From: Alphaproteobacteria bacterium
Lineage (GTDB): Bacteria > Pseudomonadota > Alphaproteobacteria > Rhizobiales > Rhizobiaceae
Direction: 5' to 3'
DNA length: 64,000 nucleotides
Assembly: GCA_024742485.1 (NCBI GenBank)
Contig: JANSYK010000001.1
Location: 1,550,001 to 1,614,000 of the forward strand
Shown here: one piece after another, positions 21,321-30,961 of the stretch
Layout: each line of letters opens with the position of its first letter
Position numbering within the stretch: the first letter of the stretch is position 1
Notes under the pieces: generated by a model
Databases searched by the model: none
What the model was told of the DNA's origin: nothing
The model's input: the letters and a program-made list of their open reading frames with translations, nothing else
Made by a program: the position numbers and the translations under genes

Positions 21321-22084
21321 ACCTTGCTGACCTCTTCTTCAATGTCAGCCGAAATGCGCTCAAGCAGGTCAATGTAAAGCGGATCGCTCTGCTTGCGCGG
21401 ATAGTCCATCGGCACGTCATAGCTGTGCTTGATATTGGCCGCCGGTCCAGCCGACATGAGGATGATGCGCTGCCCCAGATTCAGCGCTTCGCGAATGTCG
21501 TGGGTAACATAAATCGCGGTGCCGCCCACTTCTGTCCAGATCGAGACCATCTGGTTTTGCAGTATCTGTCGCGTTTGGGCGTCAAGCGACGCAAAGGGCT
21601 CATCCATCAACATGATTGAGGGGCGCATGGCCAGCATGCGTGCGATCTGTACACGCTGTTTCATGCCGCCGGACAACGCATCGGGAAATTTGTCGCCATG
21701 GTCAAGCAGATTGACCATTTTCAGTGCCGCATCGCGTCGTTCAATCCGTTCCTGGCGCGGTACCCCGTCGATCTGAAGACCGAATTCAACATTCTCGCGA
21801 ACGGTCAGCCACTCGTAAAGCGCGCTCTCCAGATCCTGAAACACCATCCCCCTGTCCTTGCCGGGACCTGAAATCGGTTTCCCGTCAATCTGCAATCGTC
21901 CTTCACTCGCGTGATCAAAACCCGCGACAAGTCGCAACAGGGTCGACTTGCCGCAACCGCTCGGACCGAGAAGGATGAGAAACTCGCCCTCGGCGATGGT
22001 CAGATCGATGTTGCGAAGGATCATTGGTGACGACCGTCCCGCCGTTTCATAGGCGAACCCGACCGACTCGAGCGAAATTGTCAT
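21311..22084 (-). CDS. ABC transporter ATP-binding protein, SsuB/TauB type
   Basis: A 257-residue ATPase with Walker A GPSGCGKST near residue 40, Q-loop VFQDLE, signature LSGGMKQRVQIAR, Walker B IMLMDEPFASLD and switch histidine VTHDIREA, all intact. It powers the adjacent permease. Start ATG 22084. A stem-loop between the binding-protein gene and this one (22131-22154) may lower its expression relative to the binding protein. Confidence 0.95.
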   Translation of the reverse strand: MTISLESVGFAYETAGRSSPMILRNIDLTIAEGEFLILLGPSGCGKSTLLRLVAGFDHASEGRLQIDGKPISGPGKDRGMVFQDLESALYEWLTVRENVEFGLQIDGVPRQERIERRDAALKMVNLLDHGDKFPDALSGGMKQRVQIARMLAMRPSIMLMDEPFASLDAQTRQILQNQMVSIWTEVGGTAIYVTHDIREALNLGQRIILMSAGPAANIKHSYDVPMDYPRKQSDPLYIDLLERISADIEEEVSKVWQ

Positions 22085-22130
22085 AGTATCACCCCACCGC
22101 TGACGGATTGTCCGTGGATAGTCGGCGGCC

Positions 22131-22154
22131 GCACCGGCAGGTTGAAACCGGTGC
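22131..22154 (-). other. Intercistronic stem-loop after the TauA-like gene
   Basis: GCACCGG and CCGGTGC form a 7 bp stem with a 10-nt loop, 18 nt after the stop of the binding-protein gene. No T-tract follows, so an mRNA-stabilising or partial-terminator role, common after binding-protein genes, is more likely than full termination. Confidence 0.45.
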
Positions 22155-22171
22155 GACCAGCATCAAAATTG

Positions 22172-23164
22172 TCAGTCGAGACTGTCGACCGTCGGCGCAT
22201 TCGGTGCGGCTTCCTTCAGCACTCCGAGATCGAATTGGGCCGCGTAATCATAGGGCGGATCAATGACACCCTGCGCGATCAGGAATTCATATTTGTCCTT
22301 CAGCGAGTCCATTGCGGTTTTTTCAAAGCTCAGCCCGTAATTCTGGCCCATGATCACCGGTTTGACCTTTGTGGCGTCCCCGGCAATTCCCTTGGCAACG
22401 ATTGCGGCAGCTTCCTCGACGTCGGTTTTCACCACAGCGCCAGCCTTGTCGAGAGCCCGCAAGGTCCCGACGACCGCATCGCGATTATTGGCCAGAAAAT
22501 CCTTGGAGACCACCAGCAACGCTGTGGTTTTCTGATTGACGATGCTGTCATCGGCTTCAAACCGGTAACGATCATCATCGGCGATCTGTTCGACACCCTG
22601 CCCCCAGATCCATGCTGCATCCACGCGGCCAGCTTTCATCGCTCCGATGATTTCGAACAGGCTTCCCAGCCCGACAAGTTCGACATCCTCGTCGGGATTG
22701 ACTCCATTGTCGCGCAGATGGGTGCGGGTCACAAATTCCTGAGCCGTTCCTGTTGCGACCGCAATCTTCTTGCCCTTGAGATCTTCCGGGCCCTTGTAAT
22801 CCTGTGTCACATACAATTTGTGCCATCCCGGATTCGGAGTCCCGATCAACGTTGGCACCGCCAGCTTGTCGGAACTCAGGCGCGTCAGAAGCGGCATATC
22901 GATGATCACACCGAAATCAGCCTGTCCAGCCAACACCGCGTCAACCGTGTCGACGCCATAGGAAAAGGTCAGCATGACCGGCTCGATATTTTCCTCGGCC
23001 AGATAGCCCTTCGCTTCCGCCACCCGAATAAGCGTTCCCAGCACAAAGCCATCAACTGCGTATCGCACCTTGGTATCAGCCGCCACGACGGATGTGGCCG
23101 TTCCTGCGGCGATGCCCGCGCCAACAAGCAATCCCATCAAGCGTCGAAAAGAAAACCGTGACAT
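22172..23164 (-). CDS. ABC transporter substrate-binding protein, SsuA/TauA (NMT1-like)
   Basis: A 330-residue periplasmic protein. The signal peptide MSRFSFRRLMGLLVGAGIAA plus GTATSVVAA ends at an Ala-x-Ala cleavage site near residue 29. The mature part follows the NMT1/SsuA-like pattern: KVRYAVDGFVLGTLIRVAEA, a DFGVIIDMPLL segment, and LKGKKIAVATGTAQEFVTR in the hinge. With the sulfatases on both sides, a sulfate ester or sulfonate is the likely ligand, but the sequence alone does not fix it. The start has GGGAG upstream and lies 31 bp after the IclR gene. Confidence 0.9.
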   Translation of the reverse strand: MSRFSFRRLMGLLVGAGIAAGTATSVVAADTKVRYAVDGFVLGTLIRVAEAKGYLAEENIEPVMLTFSYGVDTVDAVLAGQADFGVIIDMPLLTRLSSDKLAVPTLIGTPNPGWHKLYVTQDYKGPEDLKGKKIAVATGTAQEFVTRTHLRDNGVNPDEDVELVGLGSLFEIIGAMKAGRVDAAWIWGQGVEQIADDDRYRFEADDSIVNQKTTALLVVSKDFLANNRDAVVGTLRALDKAGAVVKTDVEEAAAIVAKGIAGDATKVKPVIMGQNYGLSFEKTAMDSLKDKYEFLIAQGVIDPPYDYAAQFDLGVLKEAAPNAPTVDSLD

Positions 23165-23195
23165 TTCATTCTCCCGTTCCGTTGAGGTATAGATG

Positions 23196-23963
23196 TTATG
23201 GCAAATTCTGCCCCGCCAATCGCAGGGACAGATCCGCTCTGTTATTGAGGCGTCGTTCCGCCTCTTCGGCCGCTATGCGGACCGAATTCAGACAAGAATC
23301 TGTTTCGTCCGGATTCATGTTGATAGCCGCGATGGCAACCACACCCTTGACGGTGTGACCAACGCCCTGATGCACCGGCACGGCAATCCGTGTGACGGCG
23401 CCTTCGCGGCTGATATGATGCCCATCCCGCCTGATCGTCCGCAGGAGAGCGACAAACCCTTCGATATCGCCATCGCCGATTTGTTCTTCGAGCAGATAGC
23501 GGGCGATGTCAGGCTCCTGATAGGCCAGCAAGGTCAGCGCCATGCCGTTGTCGTGCAATTCGTAGTGCTTGAAATACAGCTCGATGAAATGAAACGAGGA
23601 CGGCATTTCGGTCTTGGTTGTCAGGACGAAGGAATCATTGGCAAAGCGTGCAAAACAGGCGGAATGCCCCGTGGCGATGGCCAGATCCTTGACCACCGGC
23701 TCGATGATCTCGTGCTCCGACCAGTGCCCGCTCAAATGGCGGGCCAATGTCATGGTGCGCGCACCGACAACGTAACGCCCCCGTTGCTCCGTTTCGATCC
23801 AGCCTTCGTTCAGCAGCATCTTCAAAAGACGCGACAGGCTTGCCGCCGAGACGCCAATCTCGATTTCAAGCTTGGAAAAGGACAAGCCTTCCGGCGCCCG
23901 GGACAGAGCATCGACGACGCTCAGCGCCCTGCGCCCCGCCAGCAGTTGATTTTCACCGACCAT
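23196..23963 (-). CDS. IclR-family transcriptional regulator
   Basis: A 255-residue protein with the IclR N-terminal winged HTH (AGRRALSVVDALSRAPEGLS, FSKLEIEIGVSAASLSRLLK) and the C-terminal effector domain (SACFARFANDSFVLTTKTE, AVTRIAVPVHQG, VKGVVAIAAINMNPDE). It is the promoter-proximal gene of the transporter operon and divergent from the second sulfatase, so it most likely controls both. A 34 bp dyad in the shared promoter is a candidate operator. Confidence 0.9.
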   Translation of the reverse strand: MVGENQLLAGRRALSVVDALSRAPEGLSFSKLEIEIGVSAASLSRLLKMLLNEGWIETEQRGRYVVGARTMTLARHLSGHWSEHEIIEPVVKDLAIATGHSACFARFANDSFVLTTKTEMPSSFHFIELYFKHYELHDNGMALTLLAYQEPDIARYLLEEQIGDGDIEGFVALLRTIRRDGHHISREGAVTRIAVPVHQGVGHTVKGVVAIAAINMNPDETDSCLNSVRIAAEEAERRLNNRADLSLRLAGQNLP

Positions 23964-24002
23964 TGATTAGTTTCATTACCAATAGTTACTTTCAATTATG
24001 GA

Positions 24003-24036
24003 AGTCTTGACTCGCCTCCTGGAGCTTGTCAAGTCT
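24003..24036. promoter_or_regulatory. Candidate operator in the iclR/sulfatase divergent promoter
   Basis: Arms AGTCTTGAC (24003-24011) and GTCAAGTCT (24028-24036) are complementary at 8 of 9 positions; the centre contains CTCC-T-GGAG (24016-24024), itself a dyad. The site lies 39 bp from the iclR start and 65 bp from the second sulfatase. Assignment to IclR is inference from position. Confidence 0.4.
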
Positions 24037-24101
24037 GTGCATAGTTCCCCTGCAGCACCGGAATCGATCGGTTCGGTCCATCAAAGGAAACCCAGCAAGC
24101 C

Positions 24102-25535
24102 ATGCGACCGAATATTTTGTGGATCTGCACCGATCAGCAACGCTTCGACACCCTCGGTTGCACGGGGAACCGGTTCGTCACAACGCCGAACATAGACGCA
24201 TTGGCCCGCGAATCGGCGCAATTCGAACATTGCTACGTGCAGAGCCCGATCTGCATGCCGAGCCGTGCGAGCTTCCTGACCGGTCGCTATCCTCGCACCA
24301 CCAGGCTTCGGCAAAACGGTCAAACCATCCCATCCGACGAGAAGCCAATCAGCAGGTTGCTTGCCGATGCAGGATATCATTGTGGGCTGGTTGGAAAGTT
24401 CCATCTCGCACCGGCCGACCCGGCGGTAAATGCCACCATAGAGGCGCGCATCGATGACGGTTACAGCGAGTTTTGCTGGGCCGGCGACCCACACGACAAT
24501 TGGGGCAATCACAGTGGCTACACAGCATTTCTTTCCGGCCATGGAAAGCAATTCGAGACCCGCCCGCATCCCGATTGCGCCTTTGTCGAAATCGGTATGC
24601 CTGAAGCTCTGCACGAGGCAAGCTGGTGTGCAAATCAGGCGATCGAATTCATCGAACGAAGGGCCGGCTCGGGCTCGCCCTGGATGTTCTCGCTGAACAT
24701 GTTCGCGCCGCACCATCCATTCAATCCGCCCGAACCGTATCTACAACCCTATCTCGATAGAATCGACGAGATTCCGCTGCCCGCCGCCCTCGATGACGAC
24801 CTTTCCGGCAAACCGGCCTATCAGGCCATCGACGCGGAAGGCGCCTATGGACGTACGATGCCCTATTGGCGTGGCATGTCTGACACGGATCACCGAATCG
24901 TGCGCGCGGCCTATTGGGCCATGTGCGACCTTGTCGACGTCAAAGTCGGCACAATCCTTGATGCTCTGACGCGCAGTGGCCAGCGTGACAACACGATCGT
25001 GATTTTCATGAGCGATCACGGTGAGATGCTGGGCGATCACGGCATTTATCTCAAAGGCCCCTATTTCTACGATCCTGCAATCCGGGTTCCGTTGATCATC
25101 AACTGGCCCGGCAGGATCGTGCCCAAACGCCATGCGGGTCTGACGGAGCTCGTCGATCTGGCGCCAACGCTTTTGGACGCAAGCGGTATCGATCCATATC
25201 CGGGTATGCAGGGACACTCCCTGTGGCCTGAACTGAATGGACAATCCCCACCCGAAGGCCGTGAGAGCGTCTATTGCGAATATTACAACGCGATGCCGTT
25301 TCACAGCGATCCAACGGCGCAGCTGACCATGCTGCGAACACAATCCCACAAGATTGTTGTCGATCATGCGAACGGGAACGGCGAGTTGTATGACCTGGAT
25401 GCCGATCCGCTCGAGACCATCAACCTCTGGCGGGATTCCACCGCATTGGCGGTGAAGGCCGAGATGCTGACGCAACTGACCCACCGGATGGCATTCACCG
25501 TCGATCCGCTGCCGCCGCGAATCTCAGAGTGGTAG
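24102..25535 (+). CDS. Type I sulfatase / phosphonate-monoester-hydrolase-like enzyme
   Basis: A 477-residue member of the sulfatase superfamily, distinct from the other sulfatase here. The metal site begins RPNILWICTDQQRFDTLGC; the formylglycine motif is CMPSR (Cys51) in QSPICMPSRASFLTGRYP; VGKFHLAP supplies the conserved Lys/His and VIFMSDHGEMLGDHG the distal metal ligands. No signal peptide is present. The C-x-P-S-R form also occurs in promiscuous phosphonate monoester hydrolases, so an arylsulfatase or phosphodiester activity cannot be separated by sequence. It diverges from iclR and faces a non-coding interval. Confidence 0.88.
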   Translation: MRPNILWICTDQQRFDTLGCTGNRFVTTPNIDALARESAQFEHCYVQSPICMPSRASFLTGRYPRTTRLRQNGQTIPSDEKPISRLLADAGYHCGLVGKFHLAPADPAVNATIEARIDDGYSEFCWAGDPHDNWGNHSGYTAFLSGHGKQFETRPHPDCAFVEIGMPEALHEASWCANQAIEFIERRAGSGSPWMFSLNMFAPHHPFNPPEPYLQPYLDRIDEIPLPAALDDDLSGKPAYQAIDAEGAYGRTMPYWRGMSDTDHRIVRAAYWAMCDLVDVKVGTILDALTRSGQRDNTIVIFMSDHGEMLGDHGIYLKGPYFYDPAIRVPLIINWPGRIVPKRHAGLTELVDLAPTLLDASGIDPYPGMQGHSLWPELNGQSPPEGRESVYCEYYNAMPFHSDPTAQLTMLRTQSHKIVVDHANGNGELYDLDADPLETINLWRDSTALAVKAEMLTQLTHRMAFTVDPLPPRISEW

Positions 25536-25721
25536 ACGTCAAGCTGTTCGCACGATGTCGCAACGGATCGCGTTTTCTAGAATTCTGGCTCTAATCCAAT
25601 ATGCTCCGGAACGACAAAACCGAAGCATCAGCAAGAGCTTGAGAGAAGCTATGCGCTGGGCGCATAGCTGCCATGCGCCCGTTACCATTGCAAATTCTGC
25701 CCCGAATAAACATATCTGGTT
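25536..25721. other. Non-coding interval upstream of the candidate small RNA
   Basis: No gene is visible. A TTGCAA at 25688-25693 and ATATCT at 25712-25717 (18 bp spacing) form a weak candidate promoter for the small RNA. The main structure is the pair of competing hairpins at 25647-25680. Confidence 0.4.
25647..25680. promoter_or_regulatory. Overlapping dyads upstream of the candidate small RNA
   Basis: AGCTATGCGC (25647-25656) pairs perfectly with GCGCATAGCT (25660-25669), a 10 bp stem with a TGG loop. The same central bases also pair another way: GGGCGCAT (25658-25665) with ATGCGCCC (25673-25680). As DNA, the second dyad is centred about 50 bp upstream of the expected RNA start, a typical activator position for a LysR-type regulator. 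As RNA the two stems are mutually exclusive. Confidence 0.45.
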
Positions 25722-25848
25722 GAGCTGACAACGCGATGGACACCTCCTCCCGGTCTCATCCTTGTCAGCTGTGTTCCCCTCTGGAGGTTTTGATTATAAA
25801 CCTTCCAATTCATCGAGCCGGAGAGAAATCTCGCGGCTCGTTTTTTTT
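25722..25848 (+). ncRNA. Candidate trans-acting small RNA with CCUCCUCCC anti-Shine-Dalgarno loop
   Basis: Three consecutive stem-loops are visible. Hairpin 1: AGCTGACAA (25723-25731) pairs with TTGTCAGCT (25762-25770), then GATG/CATC and GAC/GTC stack inside it and present the 11-nt loop ACCTCCTCCCG, with CCTCCTCCC at 25743-25751. Hairpin 2: 25782-25790 with 25798-25807, one bulged base, loop TGATTAT. Hairpin 3 is a terminator. A CCUCCUCCC loop is the hallmark of the alphaproteobacterial cuckoo/alpha-r14-type RNAs, which normally carry two such loops; only one is seen here. Its loop could also pair with GGAGGT in hairpin 2. The 5' end is estimated. Confidence 0.7.
25814..25848 (+). terminator. 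Strong rho-independent terminator of the small RNA
   Basis: CGAGCCG-GAGA, a GAAA tetraloop, TCTC, one bulged G and CGGCTCG form an 11 bp stem, followed by eight T (25841-25848). It is oriented on the plus strand, and no protein gene ends just before it. Confidence 0.9.
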
Positions 25849-25973
25849 GGGCGAACCACTGTCCTGCCATACACCGGAGTCATTCAGGTTCTGACGGAAT
25901 GGGCAAAACCTGCGCGCATCACCAAAACAACGACCGGCACCGCGGTTACGTTCCTGGCAAAAGGTGAAACAGT

Positions 25974-26945
25974 CTAGGTAAACAGCCTCTCACCCTCGAT
26001 CCCGTCATAGAGATGCGCGACCTGCTCGCCATAGCCATTGTACAACAATGTTGGCACGCGCTCGCCCGTGTGAAGGATCCGCTCTTCCGCCTGGCTCCAG
26101 CGACGATGTGGCACTTCAGGATTCACATTTGCCCAAAATCCGTATTCCTGTGGAAGTATTTCCTCCCAGAAACTGACCGGGCGCGTGTCGGTGAAACTGA
26201 TCCGCTTGATCGACTTGATGGATTTGAATCCATATTTCCACGGCAGCGCCAGACGAATGGGTGCGCCGAACTGATTGTCGAGCACCTTGCCATACGCGCC
26301 GGTCACCAGGAAGGCAAGGTCATTTCCGGCCTCCTCCATCGTGACGCCCTCGACATAGGGCCAGGGGTACCAGGACTGCTTTTGTCCCGCTGCAACGGAT
26401 GGATCCATGAACGTCTCGAAGCGAACATATTTGGCTGAGGACAGGGGTTTCGCTATGGCCACAAGGTCAGCAAGGCGAAAACCGGTCCACGGAATGGTCA
26501 TCGACCAGGCTTCGACACAGCGATGCCGGTAAAGCCGCTCCTCAAGGGCAACGCGCCCCAGAAGGTCGTCAAATCCGATGGTGAAAGGTTCTTCGACCAG
26601 TCCATCGACCGTGATGTCCCAGGGGCTGGTCTTCAAGGCCTGCGCAGCCCGCCAGATCTGCTTGTGCGAACCGAACTCATAGAAATTGTTGTATTTCGAG
26701 TTGACCTCCCACGGCGTCAATTCGCGATCGATCGTGTGAGCCTCGTTGCGTTTTGCCGGATAGAGATCCTTGGTCGCATCATTGGCCGCGCTGGCAATTC
26801 CGGGCTTGAGCGCCACGGCCGCTGCCAATCCGAGACCGGCAAACCCCAGGTTCTTGATCAATGTCCGCCGGTTGATAAACGCGTCCTGCGGCGTCGCGAG
26901 CGCTTCGTCGATATGCCAGGATGGTTTTTGAATGATATGTGCCAA
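25974..26945 (-). CDS. msrP: Protein-methionine-sulfoxide reductase catalytic subunit MsrP (YedY)
   Basis: A 323-residue periplasmic molybdoenzyme that repairs oxidised methionines in envelope proteins. A twin-arginine signal is visible (INRRTLIKNLGFAGLGLAAA). The molybdopterin-ligating cysteine lies in YRHRCVEAWSMTIPWTGF, and the family blocks ELTPWEVNSKYNNFYEFG and WPYVEGVTMEEA are intact. The usual partner, the haem membrane protein MsrQ, is not next to it within this window; downstream lies the small-RNA interval. Start at ATG 26945; a more upstream frame has no homology. Confidence 0.95.
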   Translation of the reverse strand: MAHIIQKPSWHIDEALATPQDAFINRRTLIKNLGFAGLGLAAAVALKPGIASAANDATKDLYPAKRNEAHTIDRELTPWEVNSKYNNFYEFGSHKQIWRAAQALKTSPWDITVDGLVEEPFTIGFDDLLGRVALEERLYRHRCVEAWSMTIPWTGFRLADLVAIAKPLSSAKYVRFETFMDPSVAAGQKQSWYPWPYVEGVTMEEAGNDLAFLVTGAYGKVLDNQFGAPIRLALPWKYGFKSIKSIKRISFTDTRPVSFWEEILPQEYGFWANVNPEVPHRRWSQAEERILHTGERVPTLLYNGYGEQVAHLYDGIEGERLFT

Positions 26946-27033
26946 GCCACTGTCTCCCGTTCGCGCCGATCATAGTATTCGACCGCAACCGGGCAATTCA
27001 TCCCTCTTCACAATCCGGTGTTTGGGCTTTCAG

Positions 27034-29190
<2,157 letters not shown>

Positions 29191-29358
29191 GAACAGGTCT
29201 CGTTGCTCGGCCCCATTCCTTAATCGGTCACAATAAAACCACAACATCTGTCCAACGCGGCCAAATTTTGGTCTCCAAGCAACCGCGTTCAAGGCGTTGT
29301 CTGGTTCCCCTGAACTCGGGTCAGCCGATTTGATCCGGATCAATAGAGGGACAGGCGC

Positions 29359-29595
29359 ATGGAAACCGGGTTTGAATTTCCTGAACGGCGAAACGACACG
29401 ATCAGGGCACGCCGCAGGCTCAGGCTTTGCTTTGTGGCATTGCTGGCATGCGTCCTCATGATGGCCGACCTGATTTCAGACGCAAGCACTGCCATTCACG
29501 CGCAAAACCTGTTCGACCATTCATCAGGGACGACTGCGATCGAGCACCGCAGATCACCCGTTGAGACGGATGCGACCGGCCACAACCGACTTTAA
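29359..29595 (+). CDS. Possible small membrane or exported protein
   Basis: A 78-codon frame begins with ATG 29359, 7 nt after GAGGGA. It encodes a basic N-terminus (RARRRLRL), a single hydrophobic stretch CFVALLACVLMMADLI and a polar tail. This fits a signal anchor, but the sequence is not recognised and the composition gives little support. The rest of the 29191-29681 interval shows no other gene. Confidence 0.35.
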   Translation: METGFEFPERRNDTIRARRRLRLCFVALLACVLMMADLISDASTAIHAQNLFDHSSGTTAIEHRRSPVETDATGHNRL

Positions 29596-29681
29596 ATCCC
29601 GCCTGCATCCACTATGTTCACAGTTCACTGCCAGAAATTGGAATGCCTGGCATGGACGCGGATCTGTCGGAGTTGTGGAAC

Positions 29682-30806
29682 ATGAAGAAAAGCTATCTGT
29701 GTGCATTTTTACCTTTGCTGGCGGTCAGTCCGGCCCCGGCGGCAGATTCCATACAGACTGAAAAGGTTCCGATCGTGGTTGAGACGGTGGCAACCGGACT
29801 GGAACATCCATGGGGAGTCGAGGTCCTCCCGGATGGCGCCTATCTGGTCACCGAACGGCCGGGTGGCATGAGAATTGTGAAGGATGGTCGCATGTCTGCG
29901 CAATTCGGTGAGTTACCCGGCCTTGTCGTTGGCGGCCAGGGCGGCCTGCTTGACGTTGCGCTCGCAAATGATTTCGCACAGTCAGGAACGATTTTTGTGT
30001 CCTACTCGCAGGCAGGTGACGGCGGCGCCGGCACCGCAATTGCCCGCGCAAAACTGGTTCGCGATGGCATGTCGGCAACGCTGGAAGATGTGGATGTGAT
30101 ATTTTCAATGCCGGGCAAAACTCGACGCGGCCAGCATTTCGGCTCCCGCATCATGCAGGACACAGATGGCTCGATCTATTTTTCCATTGGTGATCGCGGT
30201 GACGGCGACCGCGCGCAGGACATGTTCGATCACGCCGGGGCCATCCTGCGCATCAATGCGGACGGATCGATCCCTGACGACAATCCCTATGCCGATGGTA
30301 AGGCGGGCAAGCCGGAGCTTTGGTCGAAGGGTCATCGCAATCCGCAGGGCATGGACATCGATGCCAAGACCGGCACTCTCTATGCCGTTGAACACGGAGC
30401 CCGCGGCGGTGACGAAATCAATCGCCCCGAACCCGGCAAAAATTATGGCTGGCCCGAAATCTCCTATGGCCGGCACTATTCCGGCGCCAAAATCGGGATC
30501 GGAACCGAAGCCGAGGGCTTCGAACAGCCGATATTCTACTGGGACCCCTCCATCGCCCCTGGCGGCATGACGGTCTATCGCGGGGAAATGTTTCCCGAAT
30601 GGGACGGTGATTTTCTGGTGGCCGCGCTGAAGGATCAGATGTTGGTACGCGTCAAACGAGGCGAGGACGGAACGGTAACGGGGGCCGAAAACATGTTCCC
30701 GGGCCAATATGGCCGCATCCGGGAGGTCAAGACTGCGCCCGATGGTTCGCTCATCTTGCTGACGGACGAAAGCGACGGCGCCATCCTGCGCATCCGGCGC
30801 CAGTAG
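29682..30806 (+). CDS. PQQ-dependent sugar dehydrogenase (YliI/Asd-like beta-propeller)
   Basis: A 374-residue secreted glucose/sorbosone-dehydrogenase-family protein. The signal peptide MKKSYLCAFLPLLAVSPAPA is cleaved near residue 21. The six-bladed propeller motifs include HPWGVEVLPDGAYLVTERPG, GGQGGLLDVAL, the catalytic-type RGQHFGSR, GHRNPQGMDID and EHGARGGDEINRPEPGKNYGWP. These conserve the PQQ and calcium-binding pattern of soluble aldose dehydrogenases; substrate and PQQ use are inferred. ATG 29682 gives a clean signal peptide with GGAG 9 nt upstream; an earlier ATG at 29643 would hide it. Confidence 0.88.
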   Translation: MKKSYLCAFLPLLAVSPAPAADSIQTEKVPIVVETVATGLEHPWGVEVLPDGAYLVTERPGGMRIVKDGRMSAQFGELPGLVVGGQGGLLDVALANDFAQSGTIFVSYSQAGDGGAGTAIARAKLVRDGMSATLEDVDVIFSMPGKTRRGQHFGSRIMQDTDGSIYFSIGDRGDGDRAQDMFDHAGAILRINADGSIPDDNPYADGKAGKPELWSKGHRNPQGMDIDAKTGTLYAVEHGARGGDEINRPEPGKNYGWPEISYGRHYSGAKIGIGTEAEGFEQPIFYWDPSIAPGGMTVYRGEMFPEWDGDFLVAALKDQMLVRVKRGEDGTVTGAENMFPGQYGRIREVKTAPDGSLILLTDESDGAILRIRRQ

Positions 30807-30961
30807 GTCCCGGAATCTGGTCGGCAACCGGCCCGTGCAAAGTCCGATAGGCGCGGACACAACCCCGAAGCGCAATTGGGCAGGACAACTCTGTTCTTGC
30901 CGCTTTTGGGCTCACCTGATAACGCAGCGCTTCGAGCAATGGCAGCCGGAGCCTGTCTTTC

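Noticed and set aside
25762-25977. 71-codon plus-strand frame overlapping the small-RNA region
   Set aside because: It would have to read through the strong terminator at 25814-25848 and has no ribosome binding site at its start.
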